Shown one piece after another: positions 11,862 to 26,032 of a stretch of 38,675 nt of DNA. Below the pieces are notes generated by a model that searched no databases, was not told where the DNA came from, and was given only the letters and a program-made list of their open reading frames with translations. Numbering within the stretch: the first letter of the stretch is position 1; each line of letters begins with the position of its first letter. A program made the translations under genes and the position numbers. Origin of the DNA: Bigelowiella natans CCMP2755 (taxonomy: Eukaryota; Cercozoa; Chlorarachniophyceae); NCBI GenBank assembly GCA_000320545.1, contig ADNK01001513.1:1-38675 (forward strand), given 5' to 3'.

Positions 11862-14206
11862 AGGACGAACATCTAATCCGCTTTCGGAAGTGAGTGTGAT
11901 TTTTTTTTTGAATCTTCTATTCACTTCCAACAAGTGGACAGCTTTTGCATCAGCTTGTGGTCATATTTTCCTCGCGAACGGGCTTGCGATGCGAACCTGG
12001 ATTTGAAAACACGTGGTTCAACGATGCACATGTTTTGCACTTACGTTTAGCATCACACGAGAAACATTGGAATTGTAGACAACAACTTTCGCACACCAAT
12101 CCAGGCTGGAAGGCGACAACAATGTGTAGCCATCTGTCCGATCACTCACCGAATTCAAATCATTCAATCACTAGCACCAGCTAGCCAGAGCAACGTACAT
12201 GCCATGCATGCGCTAGCTCGTGCTGTGTGCGTCACGCGCACTGGCTAGCTAGCGTAGTTCATCATGTGAGCGGCACACGTTTTGTTCACGTGCGTCCAGC
12301 AATCATCATCTCACCATTGTGCATCGTCCGTGATCATTTCAATGTTTTCTGAGACTCCATCAATTGCACACACCTGCCAGGGTCGGGGGGGTCACAAAAA
12401 AATTCATCTAGAAAACTCTTGCAAAGTGCGTGCAAGTGTGTGATTTGACATCCGAACCTTTCAACGAAATAAAAATGCATGGAAAAACGTTTTCCAGCGC
12501 ACGCCGCACACAGGCTACGCTCGATCAGCTGAAAAACGCGCATGCATGCGCAGCGAATTTTGCGCAGCGCCAGCCAGCTTTTGTTGAAATTTCAGTCGTT
12601 GGTGATGCAACAAACACGCTGATGCGCTGATGCAGGTCGAAGCAGAACAAAAAAGCTGAGCCCCCCCCCCCCCCCCCGCCCCCCCCTCCTAGCCTCGTCA
12701 TCATTGCATGCACATGTGTGTGCAAGGGGCAGAGGGGGGTCACAGCGGACCGATTTTTTGTTGAAATTTGTGTGTGTTGAAACATCAAAAGAAAGTCAGA
12801 AAAAAGTTTGGTGGGAATCCGTTCACCCCCCACGTTTCATTGATGGCCAGACGTTGACACCTCCATGATCGTGTGTGACGACAAACTTCGATTTGTTCAC
12901 ACGCCGTCACCCTGGCCACGAGTGATGAAACTGGGCGTGCACAGGTTGAGATGTGTTTTCTGAAAGGCTAGAAGGTGCAGGTGGGTGCTGCATCATCACA
13001 ATGGTGAATGGCTCTGAACTTGCACGTTTGATCATGCATCGAAAAGCGTGACGAATTCGTCACGCACGGACACCTTGTCACCCTGCCTTGAGACACATGC
13101 ATGCACACATTCACAAATGTGCATGGCAGCCAAGCGCTTCCAGCCACATCAGCACATCATCGTGGCATGTCGTGTGAGCTTGCTAGCTTGGTGAACGCAA
13201 TTTCACGTGTGTGAGTCGCGGCCGCAGCGCGCAGCAGCTGCATGGCAAGGTCTGGCTGGCCTGGGGTCACCACCCTGGCAGGTGTGGCAAATTTGGCAGA
13301 ACAGGCAATGCATGCTGGCACATGCACGGTGATGCGAATGCGGCTGCATGCTGATGACATGTGCAATGCAACCAATGCTCGATTGCGTGTGTGCCAATGG
13401 CGCATTCCATGTCCATTGTTGTTGTTGTGGCTGCGAGATCGACCGTGCTAGCTGCGCCAGCACAGCACGGTGTGTGACGCGCAAACGTTTGCAAATGAAC
13501 CAGGCGCGCCGTTTGCATTGGTGTTGCGTGAACGCCAGCAAAACGCTGAGCAACACATCGCGAACGCGAACAATCGTGAAACGAACGAAGCAGTTCCGAT
13601 CCCGTTCCAACGATGGCCCAGTGGTTGAAAGGATCTGGAGATGTGCCATCGCATCTGCTCCAACAAATGAATGAATGAACGAAGCAGTTGCAAGACAACC
13701 ACGCAAAATCGAGGTCTCGTTGTCAAAGAACATCAACGAACAGCACTTTCAATGTTTCAGGCACTGTCCCCACAACCAGAATTCAATGCTGTTTTCAAGT
13801 GAATTTGCCCAATTTAGGATGTCGCACCTTGCAAATTCAGCAACACCGTGATGCCACAAAACCCAGCTCGATCCATTAGAGGTTTAGTTTGTTTTCCCCC
13901 CTCCAAGCGCACTAACTAAAAGTGCACGGAAATTGATGTACTTTGCTGATCAAAACAGGTTTTTTGGGTTGAATGGAAGGTGAAATGGCCTCGAATGTGC
14001 GCTTTGAGGTGAGAAACCGATCGCGTGCGCGGAGCTTGTACAAGCTGTTGCCAGTGTGAGAGTGGGGATTTCCATGCAGCTGAAATTCTCAGAATTTTCT
14101 GAATTTACACGAAACTTCCCTGTCGGCAAACTAAAAAGAATGATGGATCCACTTTGCTCATGAACATTCACCTCATTTAGTTCTGAATTAACTATCTGCC
14201 GCCATC
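11862..14206. other. 2.3-kb intergenic stretch with TGCA/CTAG-rich words, no supported gene
   Basis: This lies between the EF-hand stop and the giant-gene ATG. It is dense in CpG, TGCATG, GCATGC and GCTAGC words, including the palindrome cgcatgcatgcg at 12539-12550 and ctagctagcg near 12243. It also has a poly-C run at 12661-12686. Several overlapping open frames occur on both strands around 13.2-13.75 kb (up to 177 codons), with no domain and no consistent splice sites. I cannot say whether it holds regulatory DNA, a non-coding RNA or a decayed gene. Confidence 0.4.
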
Positions 14207-14723
14207 ATGGCTACCCCTGTCCTCCTGAACGGATCAAGGACGCTGTGCATATGCCTCCTGATCATAGCACGGGGATTATCAGAGGTGTGTATCTCATGTG
14301 AACAAAATATTCACTGTGGCAAAATCGAGGAGCAACTAACTTTGTTGATTTGTTTGAAGAGGGATCTACCACGAAATGTGGACAATAAAAACCCTGTTGA
14401 GGAGGCTAGTGGAGATGAGTGGAACGATCCTTACGAAGAAGAAGAGAAACCCTTCGCTAGTGTCCTTGCGGCAAAGTTCCATAGTCATGTCCCTCATCTC
14501 CATTCTCCACATGGACACAAGTAACGTTTATTCTGTGATGTAAATACTTATTCTAATCCATTGTGTTTACCAGTCCGCATATTCACTCTCCGCATAGTCA
14601 TGTGCCACACAGCCACTTTCCACACCTCCACACGCCCCTCCCGACAAGATTTCCCACATCGCAACCCACAAGATTCCCAACAACCCGAAGGCCTACAAAA
14701 TTCCCCACTCCACAGCCGACCAG
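14207..14723 (+). other. Giant gene: signal peptide and His/Pro-rich segment (exons 1-3)
   Basis: Exon 14207-14284 encodes 26 residues with a hydrophobic core (LCICLLIIARGLSE), a good secretory signal. Exon 14360-14520 is acidic and ends in the repeat HSHVPHLHSPHGH. Exon 14574-14723 continues it as PHIHSPHSHVPHSHFPHLH and then becomes PTRFPT-type. The His-x-His spacing would suit divalent metal binding, but that is inference. The donor CACAA|GTAACG and acceptor accag|T preserve the repeat across the intron, which confirms the junction. Confidence 0.85.
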
Positions 14724-17700
14724 GTACATCTACAATTAAAATGCTAATCTTTTATTTTATCTCTCGCGTCTTTTTTCTGTCTTGCTTATGTACTAAAATT
14801 CTGTTCGAGCAGGTTCCCCACCCCTTTACCAACAGGAAATCCCACACACTCCCCTACCACACAAGGACCAACAACGGTAGCACCATCTAGCAGTCCACGC
14901 ACTCAAAGCCCTCAACCTTTCACAAACCAGCCCACAATAACCCGTAATCCAAGCACGGTATCACCGAGCAGCCTTTCCCCTTCCACAGTATCACCTGTAA
15001 CCGAGAGTCCTTCCACTCTCTCCCCAACCACCGAAAGCCCTACATCGACCTCTCCCTCAACAAGCAGCCCTTTGACGGATTCTCCGACATCGTTTTCACC
15101 TACGTCTGTGAGCCCATCTTCTCAGTCGCCCACAACACCAAGCCCATCAACAACTGCGCCGACCGATGCGCCGACTACATTAGCACCAGTGGTACCAACT
15201 ATATCACCAACCCTTCCAAAGCGCATCATCATAGTCACCGATCCCGCCATTGTTGGAACGCCCAACACCAATCCAGGAATTGGGGCGATTTACTCCGTGG
15301 TTGCGGAACTGGGAGTAGTGAACAATATGACCGATTTCACCACAGGAATGCTAACGATTGACCTATTGACTATGACTGATGTACTCGCAGTCCCATCGCA
15401 GATAGGGATAAGCAGTTTTGAGTCTTTGCTATCTGATAGCGACCTTTCAAATCTTCAGCGATGGTCTGTGGATGCCGGGGTGAGCCAGGACAGCAACAAT
15501 AAATTAGGAACTGTAGTCTACTCACCGATCCTGCGCGTTGTTATTCTATATACTAATCTTCATAATGTAATCACATTTATAGGGCGTTTTGCTTGTGTTC
15601 GAAGATTCCGAATACCGCGCCCTTAGCCTGACGAATAGATTACTTGTATCTTTGACTGGGGTGCTGCCGGTGGATGAATCGCCATCGCCGAGGTACGGTT
15701 CTTTTATGGAAGAACATAGTAAAAAAGAGCAGAGCGAAAAGACTTTCTGGCATTTATCTAATTCTAATCTATTCTTCCAATCAGCACTACCAACAGATCG
15801 GAACTGGCATTCGAAGCAGAAGGGGCCCCTTTCGCGGTACATGACCGATACTTATATGGACTTTTTAAAGTTTTGAATCATATACGCTGCTCGTTTTCTT
15901 CAGCTCCCGCTTCGAGCGGATGTGTACCCGCTGCAACTTATTAGTGTTCCAACCCCGCCAACAGCACTCCCCGTCTATACGACCTGTAGTTCGACTAATA
16001 TGTAGTAGTATTGATACAGTTAGTTTTTACTTAGTTTGTGGTGGAGAGTGTTGGTAAGAAGGGGGAGAGGAGACGGTTTTTCTAAGGAATCCCGTTTAAT
16101 ATTTTGTCTCTGGTCTGCGTTTATCGTTCGTTCTTTTTTTGGCCTATGTTCCCAGCTGATGAATCTTGGGTCACGCTGATGGATGCTCGGTGATTCTAAA
16201 AACAAATTTAAATGCAATACAAAATAACATATAGATTCACAGCAGTTAATTATCACCTGCAACGCTGATGAATGAATTTCTGTCACTTTCAATTGGTGTG
16301 TACTTCGTGGTATGGGTACAAGATGGGGGCACTTTTCGTACAGCTACATGGCTGGGAGACAGGCGGAATGGTGAGAACAGCATATTCAAATGTAGAAGTA
16401 ATGTAGGGTAAGCAGTTCCATCTCCCAACTTACATTTGATAGGGATGACGTCATTGCAGTTGCTGTAAACTTGCTGACCGCTAGTGACGGAGCTCGAGAT
16501 CCTACCGCATATCCCACCAGGTAACATTGAGAGACAGTTTAGGAATAGTTGACAACTAGAGGGGCTTAAAATTGCAAGCGCGAAATAGGATGATAATATC
16601 TAACATCAAACAGATATCCCACGCGTTTCCCAACGGCCATCCCGACTACTCAACGTAATAGATGCCGACATATATCCCGATATCGCAACGATATGATCCC
16701 ATCTTCCTGTTCCTTAAATTGTTGAATGCTTCTTATTGTTTAGCGCCGACACAATCAGCAACAAGGGGAGTGGTACTAGGTTAGATGTTGCTTTGAGTTA
16801 AAATTATAATTTTCAATCGGAAAAGAAGCATTTTTGGAAGGAATCTTTTTAGCATCATCCAAAATAGTGACTTTGAAACAATTCCAATGAATTCAACGAT
16901 TATTTGATTCTATGGGTCGGACAAGCCGTTTTTGTAGACAAAACCTTTGATATGTCTAGTGTGGTTGAGAACCAAATTTCATTTGTCATCGTCAAAAAAC
17001 TCTCTGTATGATTACGCAGGCGAGGAGGTGGGTTCTCTCAGTGGTTTTCCTCGCGGGTAGAGTTCAAGTGGAACGTTTAAAATATCCCGATTTTTTGTGA
17101 AGCACGTTATTTTATTCCTAAGATACACAAAAAGACAAAAAAATGACAGTCAATGGATTTGTATACCTTCCTGAGATCTTTGAACAACTGTTCTACAAAG
17201 AAACACATCCCAAAAAATGTAATTTCCCATTGCTTGTGAATCTAAGAATGTTATCTTCCGATCTATGACAAACCTCAACAAACATGTTACTTACAAGGAT
17301 ATTTTCTTGTTGTAGTTACTCGTTCCAAAGCCCTTGCGATGCCACGCTGGATTCCGCATTTATCTTTGGTGACTCCACGCTTGCTCAAAACCTCCAATTA
17401 GTCGTTTCTCCTATTCCATTCCAGACGTGGCCATCTTCTACTGTATTATTAAATGATAACGGGAACTATTGACTGCTGGTTATTTATAGACCTTAATCAT
17501 ATAGGTGGGAGCTACAGTGCTTTTCGATGGCTCACAAAAGTATATTGTATAACAATAGAAGCACACTATTAACAGCAATATCCCAATGCCGAAACTAGCT
17601 AACTTTTTCATCTACTATCATTGTTATTTTTTTCCCCAGTACGAACGAATATTTTAACTTGAACGTGAATATAGAGGAGGGGCAGTACATTGGAGTCATT

Positions 17701-20700
17701 GGGTACGAAAGATTTCAATATTAGAATACAAATACGGAAATATTTTGATGAAAATGTCGAGATGAGTATTCAACCACATGACCTAGTGTTATGGGAAAAT
17801 TTCTCAGTGGTTTTGTTGCACCAAAAAATATCCAAAGTGAAACTTGAGCTATGTTTGGTTGTTGCGGTCAGTTTCCATAAAAGGAAAAATTGTACATTAA
17901 CAATCACAATGTTTTATGGCGTGTACTTCAAGGTATAGAGGAGTGACTGTAGAGAACTCTTACGGGTATGTGTTTGTGTTTTGTGTGCGTGTATTTGTGC
18001 CCGTGTGTGGAGCTGATTGATAAAGTAACAAAAGGATTGTTATGAGAAACCAAACCACCATTGCTGTAATAACGACTTCTACTTACATTTTCCTTTTTCA
18101 TACCACATCCGACGAAAGACAAGCGTCCTCAGCTCTTACTGGGTTGTGTGGCTTCCCGATTACTCTTACACGTACGTTGTTTATCATTTATTCTCATTTC
18201 TACTTTTGCGTCCACATTATTTCAACAAGATACTGCTGCTGTTGGTGCGCTTCCACCTACAATACTAACATCCCCAAAAGCGGAGATAATCGTGAATTTT
18301 TGTTTCATTCCTGTAGGCTTCGTGTCGCAGCAATCTGCTGCTCCCTACACCGAATTTTCGAATGTTCCAAGTCTTGACTTGGTCGGTAGGATAGCGCTGA
18401 ATGCTTCGTTTGAGGCTAATGTCACAATGTCGCCCTCAGCGTTCTCTCCAGGTGGGATAAGTAGTTAGGAGGTGGAAGATGATAGAGAGGAGAATCAAGA
18501 GAAATGAATAATTGAGATTGTTAGCTGCGATTGTCTCCCTAAAACCGTGAGGAAAGGCCTCAACAAAGTTCCCTGCAGTGACTCATCATCACAATTGTCA
18601 CTGTTATCATCGTCAACAACATAATCATTGGTCTCTTTTTAGGCGGATTGCCGACTCACAGCCCATCACCAGCGGCGTTGATCCCTCGACTGAGTGCTGA
18701 TACCACCTATTTTCTTGGTGGAGACTCCACTTCAGCTGCCAACATTCCACTTGTTAACGAGTTTACTAATCGTTTTGTCGGAGGTAAATTAAGGAAAAAT
18801 GACGATTAGCAAAAACAAAATTAACTACTCCAATATATTACAACTTCGTGATCACCTTCTTGTTTGCAAATTCCAGTGGCATTATCGCCTAGAATTAACA
18901 ATGTTTTTGCTATTGCTCTGAAAGGAGGACCTTCGAGCATTGTGACATGTTTTCAAACTGATCTCGCGGATAAATCCATGGTTTGTTCGCTTTGAAACCC
19001 ACCTCGTAGCTATCCTTGGTGACAGCGAAACTTTTGTGTGTAAAGTAGCATCTTCACTGCCTGAGATTTCTGCTACTGATGGCTCTTCGTTCCCTGTTCA
19101 TGATAGGTTTTCCCTTGGCTTGCTCGAAATCTATCCGCAGAAACGTTTTTTAGAGGCTCCTCTGGGCTTGAAATTATCCTGGAAAATGTCACTTTGGATT
19201 TTGATCCAAGTGAAGGTTGTGTGCGATAGTAGTGATGGTCACTTGTTGCGCGATTAAGTATTTAAAACGTTGGAAGAGTACTAACAATGTTTCCTTGGTT
19301 CTTCCGCTTATGAATGTAACAATAAAGGTCTCTCACCATGCGGCCCATTCCAGGTAGTGTTGTTATCAGTTGTAGTACTGGTATTAGGAGTTGTAGAAGT
19401 AGATATTGATGTGTTGTACGATAATTTCTTCGAAGCAGTTACCACGTTATCGCATCAACATCATCGCAGATCAGTATACAATCTTTCTGTGACGTTAAAA
19501 CGATACATCGAATGATGGAAGTGGGGATGAAGAAGTTGACTCGCCACTCGATTTTTTGCTGTTTTAAGCGGCGGGGAGCCGTTTCTTACCGTCTATTGCA
19601 AGCAGTCTTGACAGCAACATCCCAAGAGATTGTAGTAGAAGAGCTCACACCGTATCGAAAATGAAAGAAACACAGAAAATGCAATCAACTCAGTATGTGT
19701 TCGATATTAGGTTGAGACACTGCGATTGGCCAACGTGAGGATCATTGGTGTTTACGAGGGCTTCCGTCTCATAGGCGGTAGCACCAACTTGTACATGTCG
19801 AGTGTGCAAATCTCGCACCCGCCTCAATCATTCGGACATCGTACGCGCTACCTGATCTTCGTAAATGGGACTTCATCTTCAGTCGTCATCGAACGGTAAA
19901 AATACGACAATCGTGATCGAAAAAGTCAGAAATTAAAACATGACGATCAGCTCAATCGTTTTGACCGCAGAATGCATCATTTGGACCAAACATCATCAAA
20001 TTAATGATGCAGATGTTTTTGCATCTTTGAAGCCATTACGATCACCACCACACCATCACCATCAGTGATTATTAAAACCATCACCACGGTTTATAGGTCT
20101 GTGATCGAGGATTACATCATTTTGGAGAATGGGATAGAGGTGACTGGGGATAGTGCTACTGTGAATATAAGTGACACGAAGTTTGACAATCTGACTGGAT
20201 CAGGTCCTAAAATAACAAAATCCTAATGGAAATGGGTTAATATAGGCTTTGCTACACATATAGATGAAATGATGCAATAGTTGCTGCATTTTGTTCGGAT
20301 CTAGTCTTGAGGATTTCCATGCACATTTGCTTTCGAAATTATAAGCTTCTCACACAGAATATGGCAACCGCGATTGTGTTGTAGGATACGACCGGAATAT
20401 ATTGTCCAATCCCTTCTTTCCTCTCCTCCCCAGCTGCAGCTGTAGCCAAGCATGCTTCGAAGACACCAACTACTGTATGTTTATGGAAAGGAGGAAGGGG
20501 GAGAGTGGGTCAGCGGATCTATGCTAACATCTATGTTAACATTGAACTTCACATTGTTGCAAAAAGTACATGCGCAGGAACCATTACGTAAACATTTTAT
20601 TGGAAGATTTTTCTCCCCCCTCATCCTAATAATATATTTGACAATCCTTAGGCTTGGATGATTTAGGGGGGCAGCAACAGTGGAGTTTCCATGCATTTAG

Positions 20701-23700
20701 CTTGATATACGTCCATTCTCAAACAAAAGAATTCGAACCAACTACCGTCTCCCTCAAGGACAATAACTACACTGACATTAACGGGTGTATTAGCGAATTC
20801 TTCACTTTCCTTTCACCCTCCCAATTTTCAACCGTGATATGTCTATCGATGTTTACTACGATGTCGAATTAGGGGCATAATTTTCTTTATTTTATCTCCT
20901 TGTTGTCAACTCCTTGCACCACCAAGGTTTCACTACTCTATGATGCTGTCGTATGAGACTGAGACTGCAACCTCTATTGGCACTGAGGTCTCCTCCGATA
21001 TAATTATTGACGTCAAAGATGTAAGGTCGGTGGTTTGATACGTAGTAGTTCTACATTCAACATTCTAATGCATGCTCAGTGTAAATAAAGTCCCAACATT
21101 CATGCGTCTTGTGTATGCTTTTGGATATCGGGCGCCACCCTATTGACCAATGAATCGTTTCTCAAAGTTCTTTCTCTCTATTTATTAGGGTGCGGAGTTC
21201 AAGTATTGGGGATTCGACCTGGCGCAGTCGTTTAATAGCGACAAGTTCCCCCACCAGCATCCCAACAGTGTCTCCTACTGCCTCCCCTACGAATAACCCA
21301 ACACGTACCTCCAGCCCGACATTCTCCAGTTCCCTTGCGGATAAAACTGAAAGTAAGATATGAAGTTGCGTCAGTAAAATGAAGATAACCTTCTAAACCT
21401 ACTGCTTGTTCGCTGTAGAAATAATGCTTCTTCTCAATGTGCTTAGAACCATAGTCATCATCATCATGGCCATTATGATTATCATTTTATCAGTGCCGTC
21501 GATGTCTCCTTTTAGTGGAACCGCCTCTCCCACGCAGTCCCCAACAGCCGTAGTATTTCCTACAGGTAGCTAGTAATGACCATAGCTACTGGTACATATT
21601 ATTTTAGTACTGGCGGTAAGAGATAGCAAGTAATACATGTGATGTTTTGCCTGAATTTCCCTCCCACTTTGACTGCCTAGCTTTGTAGCAAGTTCAGACA
21701 CAGATATAAGAAACCTTCTTCTATATGCAGGCTTGTTCGCAGGGCTGATCAGCATTTCCGGGAACGTGGGAACAGTTTCAGTCGATGGCCTCACCTACGA
21801 GGACGACAGTGACCTCAAAGACCCCAGCGTCAAAAGGGCATGCATTATTACTCAGCAGACCACACTTTCTAGCGTCCGTATGCGCAACATCTTGCTATCC
21901 AATGCGCGCGTAGAAGCTGTGATCTTCGACACCTCTAACACAGTCGGTCCGAGCCTTACAAACGGGAATGACCACTCTATCAACGGCCTGGATATCTTTA
22001 ACCTTGACAGGGCAATTCAGACCGATGCGACGACCGATGTGCGCTCAACCGTCATGCTATTTGTAGGCAGTATGAACAGCATCCTATCGCCCCTCACTTT
22101 GGCTGGTATTCGGATCCTGAACTCGGATGTTTCTCTGATAAATGCGACCTCGGATATCACGTCACAAGCAGCATTTCAAGGCTTAATCTTAAATGGACAG
22201 ATCGATGTGCAGATTCGCGACGTTTCAATTCGACACCCCAACGAGCTTCTGGGCGGTTTGCTGCTTCAGCGTCCACTCATCACCATATCTATGCCGAATG
22301 CTACGTCTAATGTGCAGGCCACAATAAGCTTCGAGAACTTTATACTGGATAATTACCGAATAGATGTTGCCGCTTTAACGCCGAGCAATAGCCTCCTTTA
22401 TAACGGCAACGCTTTAGTGTCGGTGTCTTGTCTCTTGCAGGCCAGCTTCAACGTTCGTAATGCGAGCTTCAGCAACATCGTAGCTCTGGACAATCCAAAC
22501 GCCCCTAGTCAGATTGATCCGACAACGGCGGCCAGTTTGATCTTCTCTGATTCATGTAATGTCGAGTATCAAGTGATTGCCGAGGGCGTGTCCATGGTGA
22601 ACACGACTCGGGTCCACTTACTGAACAGCTTCGCCCTAATCACAGCGTCGTCTTTTACCGTTATTGATGTCATCTCCGCGTTAAGTGCTCCTGTATTCAA
22701 ACTGGACTCAGGCCAAATTGACTCCATGTTCATCGCTTCCTCTTCATTCTCTCGTTCATTTAGTCCTGTTTTATCGGCATCCACCACCAACAGTCTCTCC
22801 GCACAAAGTATTCCCGCTTCAAGGTCCATTGAAATACGCAGCTCTTTGTTTGCAAACAATGTTGGGAGCCTCTTCGGCGTTGTTTACATGCAAAGGGCCC
22901 AGAGCACACAGGAATTTTTCACTAGCAATTTGCTCGTGAGCGACTCGGAATTATACGGTAATAGCGCGAGCCAAGGAGCAGCTCTTTACATCGAAGAGGG
23001 AACAGTGAATTTGGTGGGGACTCGTTTTGCCAATAATCACGTTACAGGTGATGGAGGAGCTGTTGTGTCGGGCGGGATGTTATTTACGTCAAACAGTAAC
23101 TTCGAATCAAACTCAGCCGGAGGTAGCGGAGGCGACATTATGGCAGCGTATTTGAGGGCCACAAATACGTTCTTCACAAACTCGAGCTCGATCATGCTTG
23201 GGGGGTCCATTTATCTAACTTTCACACAATTTTTGGCAAGCTTGTCCAATGGATTATCTAATGCCCAAATGACAGCGACTGGTTCTGTGTTCAGCGGTTG
23301 TACTTCTGGTCTCGGATCATTCATCTACGTAGAGAGTTCCGGCTATCTTAACGTCGAAAACTGTGCTTTCACGGGGAGCGAAGTGCAAGACGGCAGCATC
23401 TTTATGGACTCCCTCTCTACCCTAATAGTCAGGAATTCGACCTTTGATTCATTGACGGCAACCGATGCAGGACTGGTCCATTTTGGTATTAATGCGATCG
23501 GGCAGTTTTTTAATATTTCCGTGTCTGACACCCTTGCGGCGCAATTCGGAGGAGCGATATTCTGCGATACAGGTTCAACAGTCTTGGTAGTGGATTCGCT
23601 ATTCACTGGAATCACTTCAGTTGCAAATGGGGGTGTTTTCTACCTTGGTGGGACAGATTCAACCGTTACGGTGTCCAACTCGAAGTTCACATCCATTAGC

Positions 23701-25990
23701 GCACTCTCGGGAGGGGTAGCATGGATTCTCGGTGGCAACATGGAATTGAGAAACTGCAACATCACAGCTGTGAAAGCTGGATCAAATGGAGGGGTAAATC
23801 TACGAAATCATGATGAGTAATTATGGAGGATGAAGAGGAGGCGGACCAACGACTTAGATTTAAATCAAGGAAGCAGATCGATAAATTCTCAAAGCATCGT
23901 TTTGCCAGTGCATGCGTTCTGTAAATATCCTTGCCATTTGTTTATTTTGGTTTCCTCTTACCCTCTTTTTATTAATGATCGTACTCAGGTTATAACGCTA
24001 CTAGGATCGGCAATGGTCACAATATCTGACTCAACGCTGATTAACACAGAGGCAGATACCTCAGGCTTGGCTGAGCTGTCTAACGATGCCTTCCTCAACA
24101 TTACGGCTTCTCATATCTCAGGGTATCAGCCTTTCATTACCTATTTTTTTTAAATCTGCGATCAGAACATATCTGTTGGTAATACATACGATAACTCCTA
24201 TCACATCATCATATCAGCATTCGAGCAACGCAGGCTGGGATCATTCGTCTCGAAAATGCTGCCCGGATGGAGATATACCAGTCAACAATTGAGGAGTGCT
24301 TCGCATCAACAGTCGGTTTGATTCAGATTCGAGACGGAGCGACCTGCTTGCTGTCGAGCGTATATGCGATTTCAAACTCAGCCGAGAGCGAAGCCAGTGT
24401 GGTGTCCGTCAGTGGGACCGGACGCTTCACTGCCGACAAATGCACATTTAGCGGTTATTATCAATCAACTAGTGATTAGTCCGATTTCACGATTTCACAA
24501 CTGTGCTCAAGCTTGTCGTATGATCAACCTGTTTGACGATGCCATCGATTTTTGTGCACTAGCATATAAAAACGTTCATTATGATTTATGAGATTGCACG
24601 AGCACTTTACTTCCTAATTTTTTATGATATTTTGATGGTCACAGATAATTCAATGAACCCGAATACGGCTCTGATGCCAGCCGGCGTCTTACGCGCCAGT
24701 GAAAACAGTGAATGTAAGTTCCAGATGCCTAAAATTATTATCTTAGAATACATGGTAACAGATTGCGCTGAGACGCTATCTTTCGTTGTGATTCATCATC
24801 AGTGGTTGTACGCAACTGCTCCTTCATACGAAACTCTGGACGAATAGGAGGTGCCATCAGTGCCCTGGATAGTGCAAGCCTGGAAGTTAGTAACTGTGTA
24901 TTTCAAAATAACTCGGCATTGCTCAGCGCAGGAGCAATTTACGCTTATTCTACCGCATCACTCTCCATCTCGTCGTCCAACTTCTCATTCAATAGTGCGG
25001 GTACCGCTGGAGGTAGCATACAGCTGGTTGGTGAACGTACAAAGGCGTACCTGGAACAGTGTACTATTGACCACTCAAGGGCATCGAGTGGAGCTCTCCG
25101 GGCAGAGAAGGGGGCTGTGCTTATCGTTAGAAACGCCCTTCTAGAATTCAATGAGGCGTATAACGCTGGAGGCGCTATCAGCATTGTCAACGGCACACTA
25201 AACATAACTCTCAGTATAATTCGATTCAATAGAGCTGGCTATGTTGGAGGTGCAGTCTCCCTCGAGGCAGCACAGTCGTTCTATGTTTTCGCGACCAATT
25301 TTGAATTTAACGAGTTATACCCTGGCGCGCTATTACTTGCAAATGAGCTCAAGGGAGGTGCTCTCTTCATCGCTAACACTCTCCAAGACGCTGTGTTGCA
25401 AATTGAGCAAGGTGTAATGTTTCTTCGGAATAACGCGTCACTGGGCGCGGGGGGTGCGGTGTACTTTGATAATGAATTGTCGCGTCCATCAATCGCCGGA
25501 GAGGAGGGTGGCGCCCAGCCTCAGGCTATTACAACATCCGGGGCAGTACAGTTTCTGAACAATACAGCATCACAGGGCGCGGAGTTAGCATCGGCTCCCT
25601 TCATCGTCACCTGGAACGCTACAGATACCATGATCGCCGACTCTGGCATCGTGTGGGAAGCTGCGATTTTTGTCACGATCACTGATATATTCGGCACCCC
25701 CGTGGTGGACCAACGTACGGAGGTACAGCTGGTGGCTTTCGGCCAGAATCAAAGCACGAGCCTTGCTCCGACGGAGTTTACCTTTCAGAACGGCAATCAG
25801 CTCCTCTCCGATGGTGTTGCTTGCTTCGGCTCAAGGTTGGCCATTATATAATTATATTACTGCTAATGCACTGCTACAACAACTGCTACTACTGCTACTG
25901 TAGATATAGAGGTTCATCAATTCTTGTGGTAGTGAAATTTGAGCGGCAAAGTGTAGGATTAAGACAACAACATATATACCCAAATAAGTC

Positions 25991-26032
<42 letters not shown>

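Noticed and set aside
13203-13736. 177-codon minus-strand open frame and overlapping frames on both strands
   Set aside because: Several frames are open at once, which points to low stop-codon density. The translation is Cys/His-rich without any domain pattern.
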